Positions 62,130 to 64,000 of a stretch of DNA of 64,000 nt are shown piece after piece. Where the stretch lies: positions 1 to 64,000 of the forward strand of contig CAYXMM010000011.1 in assembly GCA_964465945.1 (NCBI GenBank). Reading direction: 5' to 3'. This stretch comes from JAJRPT01 sp964465945. Lineage in GTDB: Bacteria > Bacteroidota > Ignavibacteria > Kapaibacteriales > UBA2268. The notes under the pieces are model-generated. The model made no database searches. It was not told the DNA's origin and was given only the letters and a program-made list of their open reading frames with translations. The translations under genes were made by a program, and so were the position numbers. Position 1 is the first letter of the stretch. Each line of letters opens with the position of its first letter.

Positions 62130-62324
62130 TTTGTACCAACAGCAAATACAAAATTCAGAAAAAAAAGTAAATAAAAAAATTTTTTTGTGTTTTTTTATTT
62201 TTTTGACTAAAATAGTTTCCTTAAAAGTTGTGTTTGTCTATTATTTTCGACAAAATAATTTTTGAATATTTTGTGATAGGTATTCATTTTGTTAATTTAC
62301 TTTTTTTATAAATTAATTTTACAA

Positions 62325-64000
62325 ATGAAAAAATACATTCCAGTCATAGTTTCAATCTTTGGTTTTATTATTTATGCTTTAACGGCTTTTCAACATCTTA
62401 CATATACCGATAATGGTGAATTAGCAGCAGTGGCAGTTACTCTTGGTATCTCCCACCCTACTGGATATCCTTTGTTTATTATTTTATCACATATCTGGAG
62501 TATGTTACCATTTGGGCTAGACATTGTATATAAATTGAATTTATTTTCTGGTTTTGCAATATCAATTTCTTTATACTTTATTTATAGAATATTTGAAATG
62601 ATTTTAGTTAGTTTTCAAGCGAAGGAATCTACAAATATAATTTTATCTTCAAGTTTGACATTGGCTTTAGCGTTTGGAAATTTAATATGGCAACAAGCAG
62701 GTAATTTTGAAGTATATCCTTTACATATTTTATTTCTTGTTCTGATTATAAACTTTTCGTTAAAGTTGATTTATAGTTTTAATGAGAAGACTTTATTTAT
62801 TTTGTTTTTTCTTTTGGGATTAAGTTTTACAAATCATCTAACAACTATACTTATTGTGCCGTCAATGTTATTTTTATTACTTTTTGATACAAATTTTAAA
62901 ATTAGAAGCTTAGAAAGGAAGGTTTATTTAATTGGTTTTGGTCTTTTCTTCTTAGCATTATCAATATATTTATATTTACCAATACGCGCGAGTATGCAAC
63001 CTCTATTTAACTGGGGAGATGTGAGTCGAAGTTGGGATAAATTTTTATATCATGTTTCAGGTAAGCAATATCAAGTTTGGATGTTTACAGGGACTGAAGC
63101 AATGAAAGCAAATTTAGCGAAATTGCCTGAAATACTTTGGGGACAATTTCAATTTTTACTTTTTCCAATTGTTTTGGGTTTGTATTATGCATTTAAAAAG
63201 TCAAGATATATATTCACGTTTTTATTAATTGCAGCTTTGACAACTACTTTTTATTCAATCAACTATACAATTCATGATATTGAACCATATTTTAACTTAT
63301 TGATTATTTCACTTGGAGTATTTTCAGTTTACGGAATGATATTGTTAATTAAGAGAAATTCTTATGTTAAATATGTTCCTTTTTTAATTTTCTTTTCGTT
63401 GTTTATCACAAATTATAAGTCGAATGATGATTCTGAAAATAACATTGTTGAGGTGTATACACATAATATGGTTGATTTGTTGGAGCCAAATGCGGTTATT
63501 TTATCTGCACAATGGGATTTTTGGGTGTCGGCTTTCTGGTTTGAGCAATTTATTGAAAATCGAAGAAAAGATGTCATTGTGATAGAGAAAGAGATATTGC
63601 GAAGAACTTGGTATCCTAAGCAATTATTACAATGGTATCCTACTTTAAATTCTTCAAAGCCAGAACTTGATAGATATATGCCACAACTTATGTTATTTGA
63701 AGCGGAAAAACCATATAATCAAATAGAAATCCAAGAATCTTTTGTTAGTTTGCTTAAATCATTTATTGAAAGAAATATTGATAAAAGACCGATTTATTTA
63801 ACATTAGATGTGATGCAAACTGAACCAGAATTGATGAAATCATATATATTAAAGCCAGAGGGCTTGGCGTTCCGTGTTTATAAAGAAGAGCCAATCGTCC
63901 ATTATAGTAAATTGAATAGTTTAATATTAGATGATATTCTTAAAAAGGAGAGTGATTATTTAAATCATTTAGATATTGGAATGAGACAAAATATTGCAAC
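62325..64000 (+). CDS. DUF2723 multi-pass membrane protein (putative glycosyltransferase), 3' truncated
   Basis: The frame opens at the ATG at 62325 and runs to the window edge (558 codons, no stop). The N-terminal GFIIYALTAFQHLTYTDNGE and AAVAVTLGISHPTGYPLFI are the DUF2723 signature, with the acidic TDNGE loop after TM1 as in PMT/ArnT-type glycosyltransferases. About 8-10 hydrophobic segments follow, then a soluble part with SAQWDFWVSAFWFEQF. It probably transfers a sugar from a lipid carrier at the outer face of the inner membrane. Confidence 0.88.
   Translation, partial: MKKYIPVIVSIFGFIIYALTAFQHLTYTDNGELAAVAVTLGISHPTGYPLFIILSHIWSMLPFGLDIVYKLNLFSGFAISISLYFIYRIFEMILVSFQAKESTNIILSSSLTLALAFGNLIWQQAGNFEVYPLHILFLVLIINFSLKLIYSFNEKTLFILFFLLGLSFTNHLTTILIVPSMLFLLLFDTNFKIRSLERKVYLIGFGLFFLALSIYLYLPIRASMQPLFNWGDVSRSWDKFLYHVSGKQYQVWMFTGTEAMKANLAKLPEILWGQFQFLLFPIVLGLYYAFKKSRYIFTFLLIAALTTTFYSINYTIHDIEPYFNLLIISLGVFSVYGMILLIKRNSYVKYVPFLIFFSLFITNYKSNDDSENNIVEVYTHNMVDLLEPNAVILSAQWDFWVSAFWFEQFIENRRKDVIVIEKEILRRTWYPKQLLQWYPTLNSSKPELDRYMPQLMLFEAEKPYNQIEIQESFVSLLKSFIERNIDKRPIYLTLDVMQTEPELMKSYILKPEGLAFRVYKEEPIVHYSKLNSLILDDILKKESDYLNHLDIGMRQNIA

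Overview
The window is a low-GC bacterial chromosome segment that reads as a member of the Bacteroidota/Chlorobiota (FCB) group. Three things support this. One exported protein (5248-6933) ends in a type IX secretion sorting domain. Several start regions carry the Bacteroidota-type promoter (TTG or TTTG, about 19-23 nt, then TAnnTTTG), most clearly before tRNA-Phe and the PpiD-like gene. Outer-membrane and LPS genes (lptE, an LptF/G permease, kdsA, an MlaE-type permease) show a diderm envelope. A lineage such as Ignavibacteria or Kapabacteria would fit, but that is inference. A 100-base run of N (3629-3728) shows this is a draft or metagenomic scaffold.

Layout. 1-9.5 kb: the 3' end of yidC, an L,D-transpeptidase lipoprotein overlapping panC, an acidic 33-residue-repeat protein broken by the N gap, obgE, a T9SS cargo, rsmE, a GIY-YIG-like protein, a UmuD-like S24 peptidase and a membrane protein with TerB-like repeats. 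9.5-17.4 kb: a methyltransferase, a class A penicillin-binding protein, tryptophanase, and an inactive/active pair of M16 peptidases. 17.4-23.0 kb is an accessory island: duplicated intergenic palindrome-rich repeats flank a toxin-antitoxin pair, followed by a four-gene operon (helical protein, SPFH-SHOCT, zinc-ribbon/CFI-box, metallo-beta-lactamase-fold protein) with its own promoter and terminator. This operon is the best candidate for an undescribed system.

23-31.5 kb is core metabolism and envelope: kdsA, a methyltransferase, ispF, a TPR histidine kinase, a PGI/PMI isomerase, an MlaE permease, DacB, a thioredoxin-like lipoprotein and an EVE protein. 31.6-41 kb is mainly surface-polysaccharide/LPS: a heptosyltransferase-type GT9, a CDP-glycerol-transferase-like protein, TPR and CPBP proteins, a HicB-like protein, heparinase II/III, a flippase and an LptF/G permease. 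41-49.9 kb: an AddB-like nuclease, a response-regulator kinase, tsaE, trxB, queG, purM and a GT2. At 49.9-51.0 kb a 27-bp direct repeat brackets two genes on the minus strand, each interrupted by a single in-frame stop. 51.1-64 kb: a MerR/TipAS regulator, a solitary rpsD, a PpiD-like isomerase, intergenic repeats, tRNA-Phe, dprA, mreC, mreB, a DUF2130 protein, a cellulose-synthase-like GT2, lptE, and the start of a DUF2723 membrane protein running off the end.

The envelope theme is strong. KDO synthesis, sugar-phosphate isomerisation, lipid and LPS export, peptidoglycan synthesis and trimming, MreBC shape control and surface glycan assembly all appear. They sit in short operons of 2-5 genes, often with TAATG or ATGA stop/start overlaps, and several hairpin terminators separate convergent units. 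No rRNA operon, insertion sequence transposase, prophage or CRISPR array was seen.
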